Source: Thiomicrorhabdus heinhorstiae (lineage in GTDB: Bacteria; Pseudomonadota; Gammaproteobacteria; Thiomicrospirales; Thiomicrospiraceae). Taken from it: a stretch of 50,407 nucleotides of DNA. Below the pieces are notes generated by a model. It saw nothing but the letters and a program-made list of their open reading frames with translations, made no database searches and was not told where the DNA came from. The stretch is from contig NZ_JACBGI020000017.1 of the NCBI RefSeq assembly GCF_013391765.2, forward strand, positions 1 to 50,407. The letters run 5' to 3'. The translations under genes were made by a program, and so were the position numbers. Below, in pieces: positions 19,370 to 28,106 of this stretch; within the stretch, counting starts at the first letter, position 1; every line of letters begins with the position of its first letter.

Positions 19370-19864
19370 ATGGCTACTATCACTTTAGGCGGCGATCCGA
19401 TCGAAACCGTCGGGCAACTACCGGCTGTCGGAAGCCTGGCACCAGATTTTACATTGGCCGCAAAAGACCTTAGCGAAAAAAGTCTGGCGGATTTTGCAGG
19501 CAAAAACGTCATTATGAATATTTTCCCAAGCATCGATACAGGCGTATGCGCAGCATCGACCCGTGCCTTTAATGCCGATGGTGCAGAACGAGCCGAAGTA
19601 TTATGTATTTCAATGGATCTGCCGTTTGCTCTTGATCGCTTTTGCGGCGCTGAAGGTTTGGATAAAGTCACGACACTTTCCGCTTTCCGCTCGCCTGAAT
19701 TCGGCCAGGACTACGGTGTCAGTATTGTAACCGGGCCAATTAAAGGACTTTTGTCGCGAGCCATAGTGGTGATCAACTCGGAAGGAAAAGTGATCTACAC
19801 CGAACAGGTACCTGAAATCGCCCAAGAACCTGACTATGCTGCAGCGCTGGCTGCTTTAGATTAA
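19370..19864 (+). CDS. tpx: Thiol peroxidase (2-Cys peroxiredoxin)
   Basis: Reduces hydrogen peroxide and alkyl hydroperoxides using thioredoxin. 164 residues, the usual Tpx length. The peroxidatic cysteine is C60 in SIDTGVCAASTRAFN and the resolving cysteine is C92 in FALDRFCGAEGL, the typical Tpx spacing. The N terminus TLGGDPIETVGQLP is diagnostic. An AAGGAGG ribosome site precedes the ATG, implying strong translation. The 170-bp upstream region holds a small dyad (CCAAG at 19294-19298 with CTTGG at 19107+200, that is 19307-19311), of unknown role. Confidence 0.96.
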   Translation: MATITLGGDPIETVGQLPAVGSLAPDFTLAAKDLSEKSLADFAGKNVIMNIFPSIDTGVCAASTRAFNADGAERAEVLCISMDLPFALDRFCGAEGLDKVTTLSAFRSPEFGQDYGVSIVTGPIKGLLSRAIVVINSEGKVIYTEQVPEIAQEPDYAAALAALD

Positions 19865-19876
19865 AAAACGCAGGCA

Positions 19877-19902
19877 AACCGCTCCGATTTTGGAGCGGTT
19901 TT
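19877..19902 (+). terminator. Intrinsic terminator after tpx
   Basis: AACCGCTCC (19877-19885) and GGAGCGGTT (19892-19900) form a perfect 9-bp stem with a GATTTT loop, ending in a short T run. It lies 13 bp after the tpx stop and 19 bp before the convergent dgkA end, so it may serve both genes. Confidence 0.8.
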
Positions 19903-19920
19903 CGCATTTGGATCAGTTTT

Positions 19921-20298
19921 TTACAAACTGCCCATCAGCTTGGAAATAATAAATCCGATCCACACGACCGCCGCAATAAAAAACGACAGAAACACCGCCG
20001 CCGAAGCCTGATCCTTGGCTCGCCCGGACAACTTGTGATATTCGTCTCCGATACGATCAACCACCGATTCAACTGCCGTATTCAATAGTTCGACCAACAG
20101 CACGATCATCAGAACCGCAATCAGTATCGCCCGTTCGAAAGCGCTTTCACCGATCCAGAAAGCAGCCGGAAGCAATAGAATAAACAGCCACACTTCCTGA
20201 CGAAACGCGGCTTCATGCTTCCAAGTCGATTTGAATCCTTTCCACGAATAGCCAGCGGCATATACGACCCGCTTTAAACCTTTATGCGGCGATTTCAT
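19921..20298 (-). CDS. dgkA: Diacylglycerol kinase
   Basis: Small integral membrane enzyme that phosphorylates diacylglycerol to phosphatidic acid, recycling lipid released during envelope glycan modification. About 125 residues with three transmembrane segments. The family signature is seen in EAAFRQEVWLF and in ELLNTAVESVVDRIGDEYHK followed by LSGRAKDQASAAV. The ATG at 20298 is preferred because GAGG lies 8 bp upstream; an ATG five codons earlier has no ribosome site. It follows ggt closely on the same strand. Confidence 0.96.
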   Translation of the reverse strand: MKSPHKGLKRVVYAAGYSWKGFKSTWKHEAAFRQEVWLFILLLPAAFWIGESAFERAILIAVLMIVLLVELLNTAVESVVDRIGDEYHKLSGRAKDQASAAVFLSFFIAAVVWIGFIISKLMGSL

Positions 20299-20336
20299 CC
20301 TTGATCCTCTCATCGATTAATTGCCTGTTTAGTTAT

Positions 20337-22091
20337 TTAATTTTCAGTTTGAACCTTCGCGGGCAACGTGAAAACTTTTGCCTGGCCTCGGCCTCGATAA
20401 TCCGAAGCCGCCTGCCATTCGTCATCTTTCCTCAATAAGAACTGGACATCGCCCAGATAATTATTCAAACGTAATTTATACCCCTTCGCCTTTAAAGCCG
20501 CTTCGGTTTGCGGCGACAACTCGGGATGGTAGTCAATGCGATCTTTCGGCCATAGCTGATGGTGAACACGCAATGCATCGACGGCTTGCTGGGCGCTCAT
20601 TTCCCCATCCATCTCTTTTGTCACAGCCGAATCCAGGCTATTCACCAATACCTGAAAAACCGAAGTGATAATACTTGAACCGCCCGGTGTTCCGACTACC
20701 GCTTTAACACGCTCACCATCCAGAACCAAGGTCGGCGACATCGATGACAACATGCGTTTGCCGGGAACGATTTCATTGGCATGACCGCCGGTTACGCCAA
20801 ATACATTCGCGACTCCCGGCTTGGTCGAAAAGTCGTCCATTTCGTCATTCATCAGAAAACCACCGCCTTCAATAACCACCCCATTACCGAACGGCATATT
20901 CAAAGTGTAGGTATTGGAAACCGCGTTACCGTCGCTATCGACAATCGAAAAATGTGTGGTCTCCGGCGACTCCGCCAGACCGGGTTTAACAGCTTCACTG
21001 TCAGAGATCTTCTGAAGATTCACCTCTGCCGCACGCTTCTGCAAGTATGCACTACTCAATAAACTCTTTACAGGCACTGCAACAAAGTCGCTGTCACCCA
21101 GGTATTCGGCGCGATCGGCATAGACGCGCTTTTCCATTTCTGCAAAAAAGTGCGTCTTTAAAGCAACAAGGTCTTGCAAATTCCTTCGCGCGGTTTCCTG
21201 CGCTTTCAGATATTGCGGCTTCAAGATGCTATACATTTGCAACAGCTGACCGAGAGCGATCCCGCCGGAACTCGGCGGCGGAGCGGAAATCACTTGATAA
21301 CCGTTCCAGTCAAAACGGATCGGTTGCCGCCACTTGACCTGGTATCCGGCCAAATCCTTGCTATCAATCAGACCGTTACGAGCGCGCATGCTTTGCACGA
21401 TCAGTTCAGCAGTGCGCCCGCGATAAAAATCGTCCGCGCCGGACTCGGCAATTCGTCGCAAGGTCTGCGCCAGTTCCGGCTGCCGAAAACGTTCTCCGCT
21501 TTGCAGATTCCCGAAATAGTGGTCAAAATTCAGTTCTTCATCGCTTTTATCTGCCACCCAGGACTGGTACCACAGGCTGTGCTCCTGCAGAGCAGGATCG
21601 ACGATAAAACCGTTTTGCGCCAAGTCGATTGCCGGTTGTAACAATTGCTTCCAAGACAACTTTCCGAAACGCCGATGCGCCTGCCATAAACCCATCACCG
21701 TTCCGGGAACCCCGCTGGCTTTCGCCCCGACCAGAGAAGCAAACGGAATCACTTCTCCTTTTCCATCAAGATACATATCCCGCGAAGCGGAACCCGGTGC
21801 GGTTTCTCGATAATCCAGAAAATACGCCTGTGCAGCCGAACGGTTTTGTTCCTGCATAAACAGGGTCATAAAACCGCCGCCGCCTAAATTCCCCGCCTCC
21901 GGATAGGTGACTGCCAGCACAAAGCCTCCGGCCACCGCCGCATCAACTGCATTCCCCCCTGACCGCAACACCTTCTCGACCGCTTCGGCACTGTAAGAAT
22001 CCGGCATGGCAAGCGCAGCTTGACCGGCATGGACGATGCTCAGCTGAAAACTCAGCAATCCGCCCAGTAAAGCGTAAAGATAAAACCTCAT
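20337..22091 (-). CDS. ggt: Gamma-glutamyltransferase
   Basis: Periplasmic enzyme that hydrolyses or transfers the gamma-glutamyl group of glutathione. 584 residues with a signal peptide ending near VHAGQA. It is made as a precursor and cuts itself before the catalytic Thr, here about T378 in ESPETTHFSIVDSDGNAV. Other family motifs are GGNAVDAAVAGGFVL, GNLGGGGFMTLF, the oxyanion SSMSPTLVLDG and GTPGGSSIITSVFQV. The start ATG follows directly with the signal peptide. It is upstream of dgkA on the same strand, 38 bp apart. Confidence 0.96.
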   Translation of the reverse strand: MRFYLYALLGGLLSFQLSIVHAGQAALAMPDSYSAEAVEKVLRSGGNAVDAAVAGGFVLAVTYPEAGNLGGGGFMTLFMQEQNRSAAQAYFLDYRETAPGSASRDMYLDGKGEVIPFASLVGAKASGVPGTVMGLWQAHRRFGKLSWKQLLQPAIDLAQNGFIVDPALQEHSLWYQSWVADKSDEELNFDHYFGNLQSGERFRQPELAQTLRRIAESGADDFYRGRTAELIVQSMRARNGLIDSKDLAGYQVKWRQPIRFDWNGYQVISAPPPSSGGIALGQLLQMYSILKPQYLKAQETARRNLQDLVALKTHFFAEMEKRVYADRAEYLGDSDFVAVPVKSLLSSAYLQKRAAEVNLQKISDSEAVKPGLAESPETTHFSIVDSDGNAVSNTYTLNMPFGNGVVIEGGGFLMNDEMDDFSTKPGVANVFGVTGGHANEIVPGKRMLSSMSPTLVLDGERVKAVVGTPGGSSIITSVFQVLVNSLDSAVTKEMDGEMSAQQAVDALRVHHQLWPKDRIDYHPELSPQTEAALKAKGYKLRLNNYLGDVQFLLRKDDEWQAASDYRGRGQAKVFTLPAKVQTEN

Positions 22092-22200
22092 AATCTGCTC
22101 TCTCGAATTCCGTACAATCGAGCTTATCCTACTCTATTCAGGGAATGAATCGCCAATCATGAGGGATATTTTCCGGAAGACAAACGAATAAACCTTGGCG

Positions 22201-23313
22201 TTACTTTTTGATTGGCGCCAGATTCTGTAAGAACTGCTTGGCGGCATGCGGCCAGCGAAATTCAGGAATCGACTCGGCAATCGGTTCGCGATCCAATTTC
22301 AACGCCTGTGTAATGGCGACGCCCAAATCCTCATTCAGACAACCGTTGACACCCTCTTTAAGAATGTCTTTCGGACCGGTAACGGGAAAGGCGGCAACCG
22401 GCGTTCCACTGGCAATCGCTTCCAGATTTACCACCCCGAAGGTATCGGTTTTGGAAGGAAAAACAAACACATCGGCACTGGCGTAATATTTAGCCAGCTC
22501 TTCACCACGCTTGGCTCCGACAAAAACCGCTTCCGGATAGGCATTCTGCAAAACATCAAGTTCCGGCCCCTTACCGACGATCAGTTTGCTTCCCGGTAAA
22601 TCCAGATCGAGGAATTCCCGTAGGTTTTTTTCCGGTGCCACTCGACCAACATACAACATAATCGGTCTCGGCAAGCCCAGATCACTACGCCGCTCGGGAT
22701 TAAACAGGTCGGTATCGACGCCACGGCTCATCAAGCGTAAATCCTTGAACCCCTTACCTTGCAACTCTTGCTGAATCGACTCGCCAGGCACAAGCGTGCG
22801 TTGTGCCGGTGAATGGAAGCGTTTTAGAAATTTATAAACCCAGGATTCGGGAATCCACGGAAAACGTTTATGAATATATTCCGGGTACTTGGTGTGATAG
22901 CCGCTGGTAAAAGGTAAACCGTGCTTGAGTGCCAATTTGCGGACGGCCCAGCCCAAGGTACCTTCGGTGGCGATATGGATCGCATCAGGGCGGAAATTAA
23001 GCAGACGTTCTTCAAGAGCGGGTGCTCGACGAACCAGACGAATTTCCGGATAGGTCGGCAAAGGGAAGCATGGATAAGGCTGCGGCTGAATGACATCCAC
23101 CTCAACCCCTTGGGCGGTAAGCTCTTTAACCAGGTGGTTCAAAGTCGTCACAACGCCGTTTACCTGCGGTTGCCATGCATCGCTGACCAGAGTCAGGCGT
23201 CGAATCGAGTTCCCTCGGGTCTCGCTAACCACCTTGGCAGGTTCAGGCTTAGTTTGAAAGGAGCGCGAAGATTCCATCGAACTGGCTTTTTCGACCACAA
23301 TCACCTTACTCAT
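22201..23313 (-). CDS. Glycosyltransferase family 4 (GT-B fold)
   Basis: 370 residues. The N-terminal domain has the LVSDAWQPQVNGVVTTLNHL element typical of GT4 enzymes related to MgtA, PimB and SqdX, which glycosylate membrane lipids. The C-terminal donor domain shows MLYVGRVAPEKNL, DVFVFPSKTDTFGVVNLEA with the catalytic E...E region, and ASGTPVAAFPVTGPKD. About 35 residues precede the fold and look disordered. The acceptor cannot be told; a glycolipid role is likely from family relatives. GGAGAG lies about 9 bp before the ATG. Next to ggt and dgkA but separated by 109 bp. Confidence 0.88.
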   Translation of the reverse strand: MSKVIVVEKASSMESSRSFQTKPEPAKVVSETRGNSIRRLTLVSDAWQPQVNGVVTTLNHLVKELTAQGVEVDVIQPQPYPCFPLPTYPEIRLVRRAPALEERLLNFRPDAIHIATEGTLGWAVRKLALKHGLPFTSGYHTKYPEYIHKRFPWIPESWVYKFLKRFHSPAQRTLVPGESIQQELQGKGFKDLRLMSRGVDTDLFNPERRSDLGLPRPIMLYVGRVAPEKNLREFLDLDLPGSKLIVGKGPELDVLQNAYPEAVFVGAKRGEELAKYYASADVFVFPSKTDTFGVVNLEAIASGTPVAAFPVTGPKDILKEGVNGCLNEDLGVAITQALKLDREPIAESIPEFRWPHAAKQFLQNLAPIKK

Positions 23314-23556
23314 TCCTTTGATCTCTCCTCAATTTATCGGCTGACAATTTATTTGCATGCCTGTTATGTCGCTTAGGGTAAAAGATTCGTATACCGAATA
23401 CATGAAGGATATGTGACAACGACGGAGAAGCGTTCCCCCTCATCGGTTTATTCAAGCTATAGTCAGGATTTATTTCGGAATGCTACAAACTTTCTAGGTA
23501 CAATGAAGCCAAAAGTTGGATACATAACCTCACAACCAGATACTTAAGGAGGAGCC

Positions 23557-24171
23557 ATGAAACAGTCGACTCGTATCGCCTCAATTTTATGTTTGGCTTT
23601 AGCATGGACGGCACCAAGCGTTCAAGCGGCTGAAGCGGATAACGCACCGCAAATGGAACAGCAAAACCACGATAAAGACTATGTCAAAACCATCGATGCC
23701 TTTCGTAATGCGTCGAAATCAGCCGCCTTCTTCAAGCACTCATACGGTTATGCCGTCTTTCCTACTATCGGTAAAGTCGGCTTTGTCATAGGCGGTGCCT
23801 ACGGTCAAGGCCGTGTATACAAGCAAGGACAATACGCTGGCATGACCGAAATGACACAAGGTTCGATCGGTTTCCAGCTTGGCGGTCAGGCTTTCAGCCA
23901 GATTATTTTTTTCCAGGACAAGCGCGCCTATGACGAATTCACCAGCGGTAACTTTGAATTCGGTGCTCAAGCTTCAGCCGTCGCGATCACTGCCGGTGTC
24001 GCTGCCGAAGCTTCAACCAAAGGAACGTCAGCAACCGCTAATGCCGGTAACGACTATGTTGCCGCCGAAGGCCAATACTATAAAGGCATGGCGACTTTCA
24101 CCATTGCCAAGGGCGGTTTAATGTACGAAGCAGCGATCAGCGGTCAGAAGTTCAATTTTTATCCAAAATAA
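23557..24171 (+). CDS. SYLF (YSC84-like) lipid-binding protein, secreted
   Basis: 204 residues. A signal peptide ends near VQAAEA. The mature part is a SYLF domain: HSYGYAVFPTIGKVGFVIGG, YGQGRVY, GSIGFQLGGQAFSQIIFFQD and the C-terminal AKGGLMYEAAISGQKFNFYP. SYLF domains bind phospholipids in eukaryotes; the bacterial role is unknown, and periplasmic or outer-membrane placement is inferred. AAGGAGGAG sits before the ATG. Upstream, 23385-23399 holds a small dyad (ATTCG-TATAC-CGAAT) that could be an operator. A TACAAT hexamer at 23499-23504 may be a -10. Confidence 0.9.
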   Translation: MKQSTRIASILCLALAWTAPSVQAAEADNAPQMEQQNHDKDYVKTIDAFRNASKSAAFFKHSYGYAVFPTIGKVGFVIGGAYGQGRVYKQGQYAGMTEMTQGSIGFQLGGQAFSQIIFFQDKRAYDEFTSGNFEFGAQASAVAITAGVAAEASTKGTSATANAGNDYVAAEGQYYKGMATFTIAKGGLMYEAAISGQKFNFYPK

Positions 24172-24198
24172 CTTCAAATACCGAATCCCGTACAAAAA

Positions 24199-24230
24199 AG
24201 CCCGCTTTGAAACATATTCCAAGCGGGCTT
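24199..24230. terminator. Bidirectional intrinsic terminator
   Basis: AAGCCCGCTT (24199-24208) and AAGCGGGCTT (24221-24230) form a perfect 10-bp stem with a 12-nt loop. An A run precedes and a T run follows, so it can end transcripts of both the SYLF gene (plus) and ppiC (minus). Confidence 0.9.
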
Positions 24231-24253
24231 TTTACTTTTTTACAACCAATCGG

Positions 24254-24532
24254 TTACGAACGGCTGGTTACTTCAACCAGGTGATAGCCGAACTGAGTCT
24301 TAACCGGACCTTCAACCGAACCGACATCGGCACTGAAAACTACTTTGTCGAATTCCGGAACCATCATTCCCGGTCCGAACTGTCCCAAATCACCGCCACT
24401 GCGCCCGGAAGGACACTGTGAATTCTGCTTGGCCACTTCGGCAAAGTCTGCGCCTTCGGCAATCTGCTGTTTTAATTCCAGACACTTCTCTTCACTGTCT
24501 ACCAAAATATGACGCGCTGTCGCTAGAGCCAT
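24254..24532 (-). CDS. ppiC: Peptidyl-prolyl cis-trans isomerase, parvulin PpiC type
   Basis: A single cytoplasmic parvulin domain of 92 residues, like Escherichia coli PpiC (Par10). Family motifs: ARHILVDSEEKC with the active-site His, FAEVAKQNSQCPSGRSGGDLG, FGPGMMVPEFDKVVFS and KTQFGYHLVEV. It speeds isomerisation of peptide bonds before proline. It is monocistronic, convergent with the SYLF gene and divergent from the mevalonate operon. Confidence 0.96.
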   Translation of the reverse strand: MALATARHILVDSEEKCLELKQQIAEGADFAEVAKQNSQCPSGRSGGDLGQFGPGMMVPEFDKVVFSADVGSVEGPVKTQFGYHLVEVTSRS

Positions 24533-24717
24533 AATGTTTCCTTTTTCAATCGTTTTTAATTAGTTCCATCCAAATTATCGGCGAAACCACATCGCCTGTC
24601 TGCGGCATGAATTGATTTATTAATGACTTTGACATTCATATTCAAGCCTTCGCAAAGCACATTTTTAAATCACAAACGTGCACTGATGTACTTAAACCGA
24701 TAAATTCCGTACTTTTT

Positions 24718-24747
24718 TTATCATCGTTTGCGGTGCTCCATTATAAT
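24718..24747 (+). promoter_or_regulatory. Promoter of the mevalonate operon
   Basis: A perfect TATAAT at 24742-24747 with TTATCA 18 bp upstream (24718-24723). The ATG of the HMG-CoA reductase gene begins at 24755, eight bases after the last base of the -10. Transcription would therefore start at or within a base or two of the ATG. Confidence 0.6.
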
Positions 24748-24754
24748 ATCGCCT

Positions 24755-25813
24755 ATGGAAAATCAGACACCTTCACAGCAGACTCTTTTCGCCTCTATTC
24801 CGATGCAATCGGTCGGCCCCTTTAAGCTTATCGGCGATGTCACTGTCGACGATCTTATGGTTCCGATGGCGACCTACGAAACACCATTATGGCCATCGGT
24901 TGCGCGAGGAGCTCGAGTTGCTGCCCACTCCGGCGGTATCCGCGTTACCGTTATAGACGAGCGAATGACGCGCTCGATTCTACTGCAAGCACCGAATGCA
25001 GGAACCGCTCTGCAGCGCCTGCGCCAAATTGAAAACGATAAAGACGCGATGCAGGAAGTTATTTCTCAAAGCAGCCGCTTTGCCAAACTCGACGCCATGC
25101 ATCATCAAGTCGTCGGCAATCTGATTTATCTGCGACTGGAGTTTCTGACCGGTGACGCTTCCGGGCACAATATGGCGACCAATGCCGCCGACCATTTGAT
25201 TCCGTGGATTCTGCAAAAATATTCCGATCTGGAATATGTCTCCATCTCCGCCAACTACTGTACAGACAAAAAAGTTTCTGCGGTCAACGGTATCCTCGGC
25301 CGCGGCAAGTATGTGGTCTGTGAATGTACCATTCCGCGTAAATACTGCAAACGCTTTCTGAAAACCACGCCCGAAGCATTGGTCGATCTGCATATTAAAA
25401 AGGATCTGATCGGCAGTATCGTTTCCGGAGGTCTGAGAACGGCCAACGCACATGTAGCCAATATGCTGCTCGGCTTCTATCTGGCGACGGGACAGGATGC
25501 CGCCAATATTGTGGAAGGCTCACAGGCGATCAATCATGCCGAGGTCACGCCCGACGGCGACCTGTATTTTTCTACGACCTTGCCGAATCTGATTGTCGGT
25601 ACCGTCGGTAACGGCAAAGGTCTGGATTTCGTGTTGGAGAATCTTGAACAACTGGGTTGTGCCGATCGTGATAAGGAACCCGGAGCCAATGCCCGCCGCC
25701 TGGCGTGTATTGCCGGTGCAACTGCCTTCTGCGGAGAACTTTCCTTGCTGGCGGCACAGACCAATCCAGGCGAGCTGATGGCGGCTCACCTGAAACTCGA
25801 ACGTTCCCGCTGA
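24755..25813 (+). CDS. Hydroxymethylglutaryl-CoA reductase
   Basis: Reduces HMG-CoA to mevalonate with NAD(P)H, the committed step of the pathway. 352 residues from ATG 24755. All four catalytic residues are in context: Glu42 in TYETPLW, Lys172/173 in CTDKKVSAVNGILGRGK, Asp248 in ATGQDAANIVEG, and His345 in LMAAHLKLERSR. TGDASGHNM and the three last elements resemble class I reductases, but there is no membrane anchor, so the enzyme should be soluble. No ribosome site precedes the ATG and the promoter abuts it. A TTG nine codons upstream is in frame but falls in the promoter. First gene of the operon. Confidence 0.94.
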   Translation: MENQTPSQQTLFASIPMQSVGPFKLIGDVTVDDLMVPMATYETPLWPSVARGARVAAHSGGIRVTVIDERMTRSILLQAPNAGTALQRLRQIENDKDAMQEVISQSSRFAKLDAMHHQVVGNLIYLRLEFLTGDASGHNMATNAADHLIPWILQKYSDLEYVSISANYCTDKKVSAVNGILGRGKYVVCECTIPRKYCKRFLKTTPEALVDLHIKKDLIGSIVSGGLRTANAHVANMLLGFYLATGQDAANIVEGSQAINHAEVTPDGDLYFSTTLPNLIVGTVGNGKGLDFVLENLEQLGCADRDKEPGANARRLACIAGATAFCGELSLLAAQTNPGELMAAHLKLERSR

Positions 25814-25827
25814 GGCGTGTCGGATTT

Positions 25828-26880
25828 ATGACTCGCCCTGTATCGCCGCAAGAGACGCTGTTATTGAACCAGCGCAAACAAGATCACATTCAAGCGGTAC
25901 TTGAAGACCCTAAAGTGGATCGCAATCAGGCTGCTTTCGATTCGCTAAGATTAATGCACCGCGCTATGCCGGAATGCAATCTGGCAGACCTCAAAACCTC
26001 AAGCTGTTTTCTAGGCAAACCGATCGCCTTTCCTTTTCTCATCGCCTCCATGACCGGCGGAGCGGCTGACAATCTGTCGCAGATCAACCGCAATCTGGCT
26101 GAAGCCGCCGAAGCGTGCCAGGTGCCTATGGCAGTCGGCTCGCAAAGAGCGATGATTCAAGATACCAACGCCAGAAAAAGTTTCCAACTGCGCAGCTATG
26201 CGCCGACTGTGCCTCTGATCGCCAATCTGGGAGCGGTACAGCTTAATTACGGTTTCGGAATTGATGAGGCGCAGCGTGCCGTTGAAGCCCTGCAAGCAGA
26301 TGCCCTCTACCTGCACCTCAATCCGTTACAGGAAGTCATCCAACCGGAAGGCGATACCGACTTCTCAGCATTGATGGAAAAAATTCACCGGTTAAACGAA
26401 AAACTGGACATTCCAATCATACTCAAGGAAGTCGGCTGCGGCTTGTCTCCGCAGGATATTGAACTTGGTTTACAAGCCGGTATTCGTTATTTTGATCTGG
26501 CGGGTCGCGGCGGCACTTCATGGAGCCGAATCGAAGCGCATCGTTCGAATGACGACCTTGGTTTCCTGTTTGAAGATTGGGGACTGACGACTCTGGAGGC
26601 CCTGCAACTGAGCGCTCCATATCAGTCACAGGCGACATTTATCGCCAGCGGCGGAATTCGAAACGGCATAGACATGGTAAAAGCTGTTATAATGGGCGGT
26701 CGCTTATGCGGGATCGCTGCCCCTTTACTGTCTGCAGCCATGAATTCAAGTGCCGAAGTTATCGAGATAATCCGCCGCTTTGAGCGCGAATTCCGCACCG
26801 CGCAATTTTTACTGGGCATCAAGAGTGCCGAAGACTTACACTTAAACACCTCTTTAATTCTGCCGAAAACGGCGTTTTAA
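25828..26880 (+). CDS. fni: Type 2 isopentenyl-diphosphate delta-isomerase
   Basis: FMN-dependent enzyme interconverting IPP and DMAPP. 350 residues. Family motifs: RKQDHIQAVL near the N terminus, FPFLIASMTGGAADN, MAVGSQRAMIQD, LIANLGAVQL, ALYLHLNPLQEVIQPEGD, IILKEVGCGLSPQD and DLAGRGGTSW, with IASGGIRNGIDMVKA and the final LGIKSAEDL. It starts 14 bp after the reductase stop. It uses no relation to the type 1 Nudix isomerase. Frequently found with mevalonate genes in bacteria, since this pathway yields only IPP. Confidence 0.95.
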   Translation: MTRPVSPQETLLLNQRKQDHIQAVLEDPKVDRNQAAFDSLRLMHRAMPECNLADLKTSSCFLGKPIAFPFLIASMTGGAADNLSQINRNLAEAAEACQVPMAVGSQRAMIQDTNARKSFQLRSYAPTVPLIANLGAVQLNYGFGIDEAQRAVEALQADALYLHLNPLQEVIQPEGDTDFSALMEKIHRLNEKLDIPIILKEVGCGLSPQDIELGLQAGIRYFDLAGRGGTSWSRIEAHRSNDDLGFLFEDWGLTTLEALQLSAPYQSQATFIASGGIRNGIDMVKAVIMGGRLCGIAAPLLSAAMNSSAEVIEIIRRFEREFRTAQFLLGIKSAEDLHLNTSLILPKTAF

Positions 26881-26921
26881 TCAGGGCAATGAATTACAAG
26901 AACACATAAGAATCCGCTTTA

Positions 26922-28097
26922 ATGATGAAAGTAGGTATAGATTTACTGCATTTTTCCACTGCCGATTATTATTTAGGGTTGGATACCTTCGCGGCCGAAA
27001 AGAATATCGACGTCAACAAATACTATATTGGTATTGGTCAAGAGAAGATGTCCATTGCTCCGCCGGATGAAGATATCGTCAGCTTGGCTGCCAAAGCCTC
27101 TGCCCCGATTATCGAGCAAGTTGGAGCGGATCAGATTTCTGCCGTTTTATTTGCCACAGAAACCGGTGTCGATCAGTCGAAATCGGCCGGTGTCTTCCTG
27201 CACGGCCTGCTCGGCCTCAGCAAAAATTGCCGCGTAGTTGAATTCAAACATGCCTGCTATGCCGGTGCCGCCGCAGTACAAATGGCCACGGCGATGGTAC
27301 GCAGCAATCCGAAAGAAAAAATCCTTGTCATTGCCGCCGACATCGCTAAATACGACGTCGACACTTCCGGTGAAGCGACACAGGGCTGTGGCGCTGTCGC
27401 CATGTTAATCAGCAGTGAACCGCGTGTATTGGAAATCGAACCGGGTTCAGGTTATTTCACCGACGACGTAATGGATTTCTGGCGCCCGAACCACCGCACC
27501 ACCGCGTTAGTCGACGGTAAATATTCGACCAAGGTTTACCTCAACAGTTTGAAACAGGCGTGGCAGCATTTCACCGAACAGACCGGACGCACCTTTGACG
27601 ACATCGACTATTTCTGCTACCACATCCCTTTTACCAAAATGGCGGAGAAGGCTCATCAGACCTTGGTCAAGCTGACCGGAGCCGAAATCAGCGAACAGGA
27701 ATTCGAAGAGCAGACCATTCCAAGCCAGATCTATAACCGCGTAGTCGGTAACAGCTACAGTGCCTCGTTGTTTGTCGGCTTCATCTCCCTGTTGGACAAT
27801 CTGAAACAGAATCTGGAGAATAAGCGAGTCAGTTTCTTCAGCTACGGCTCAGGTTGTGTGGCCGAGTTCTTTACCGGCATCGTCCAGCCCGGCTATCAAA
27901 AAGTGATGATGACCGAGTCGCATCAAACACAGATCGATCAGCGCACCCCTCTAAGCTACGCAGACTATCTGAAGTATTATCATGAAGTCGATTGTGCAGT
28001 TGATAATATCGAGTTTGCAACCTTGAATCGCGGCCCTTTCCGTCTTGCCGGAATTCAAGATCACAAACGCTATTACCAGAAAGTAGAGCCGGCCTAG
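26922..28097 (+). CDS. mvaS: Hydroxymethylglutaryl-CoA synthase
   Basis: Condenses acetyl-CoA with acetoacetyl-CoA to HMG-CoA. 391 residues of the thiolase superfamily. The catalytic triad is visible: Glu80 in FATETGVDQSKS, Cys112 in EFKHACYAGAAAVQ, and His234 in FCYHIPFTKMAEKAH. The conserved NSYSASLFVGFISLL and FFSYGSGCVAEFF are present near the C terminus. Two ATGs in tandem (26922 and 26925) leave the start ambiguous by one residue. The 41-bp gap from fni shows no terminator. Confidence 0.96.
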   Translation: MMKVGIDLLHFSTADYYLGLDTFAAEKNIDVNKYYIGIGQEKMSIAPPDEDIVSLAAKASAPIIEQVGADQISAVLFATETGVDQSKSAGVFLHGLLGLSKNCRVVEFKHACYAGAAAVQMATAMVRSNPKEKILVIAADIAKYDVDTSGEATQGCGAVAMLISSEPRVLEIEPGSGYFTDDVMDFWRPNHRTTALVDGKYSTKVYLNSLKQAWQHFTEQTGRTFDDIDYFCYHIPFTKMAEKAHQTLVKLTGAEISEQEFEEQTIPSQIYNRVVGNSYSASLFVGFISLLDNLKQNLENKRVSFFSYGSGCVAEFFTGIVQPGYQKVMMTESHQTQIDQRTPLSYADYLKYYHEVDCAVDNIEFATLNRGPFRLAGIQDHKRYYQKVEPA

Positions 28098-28106
28098 GTT
28101 TCGACT

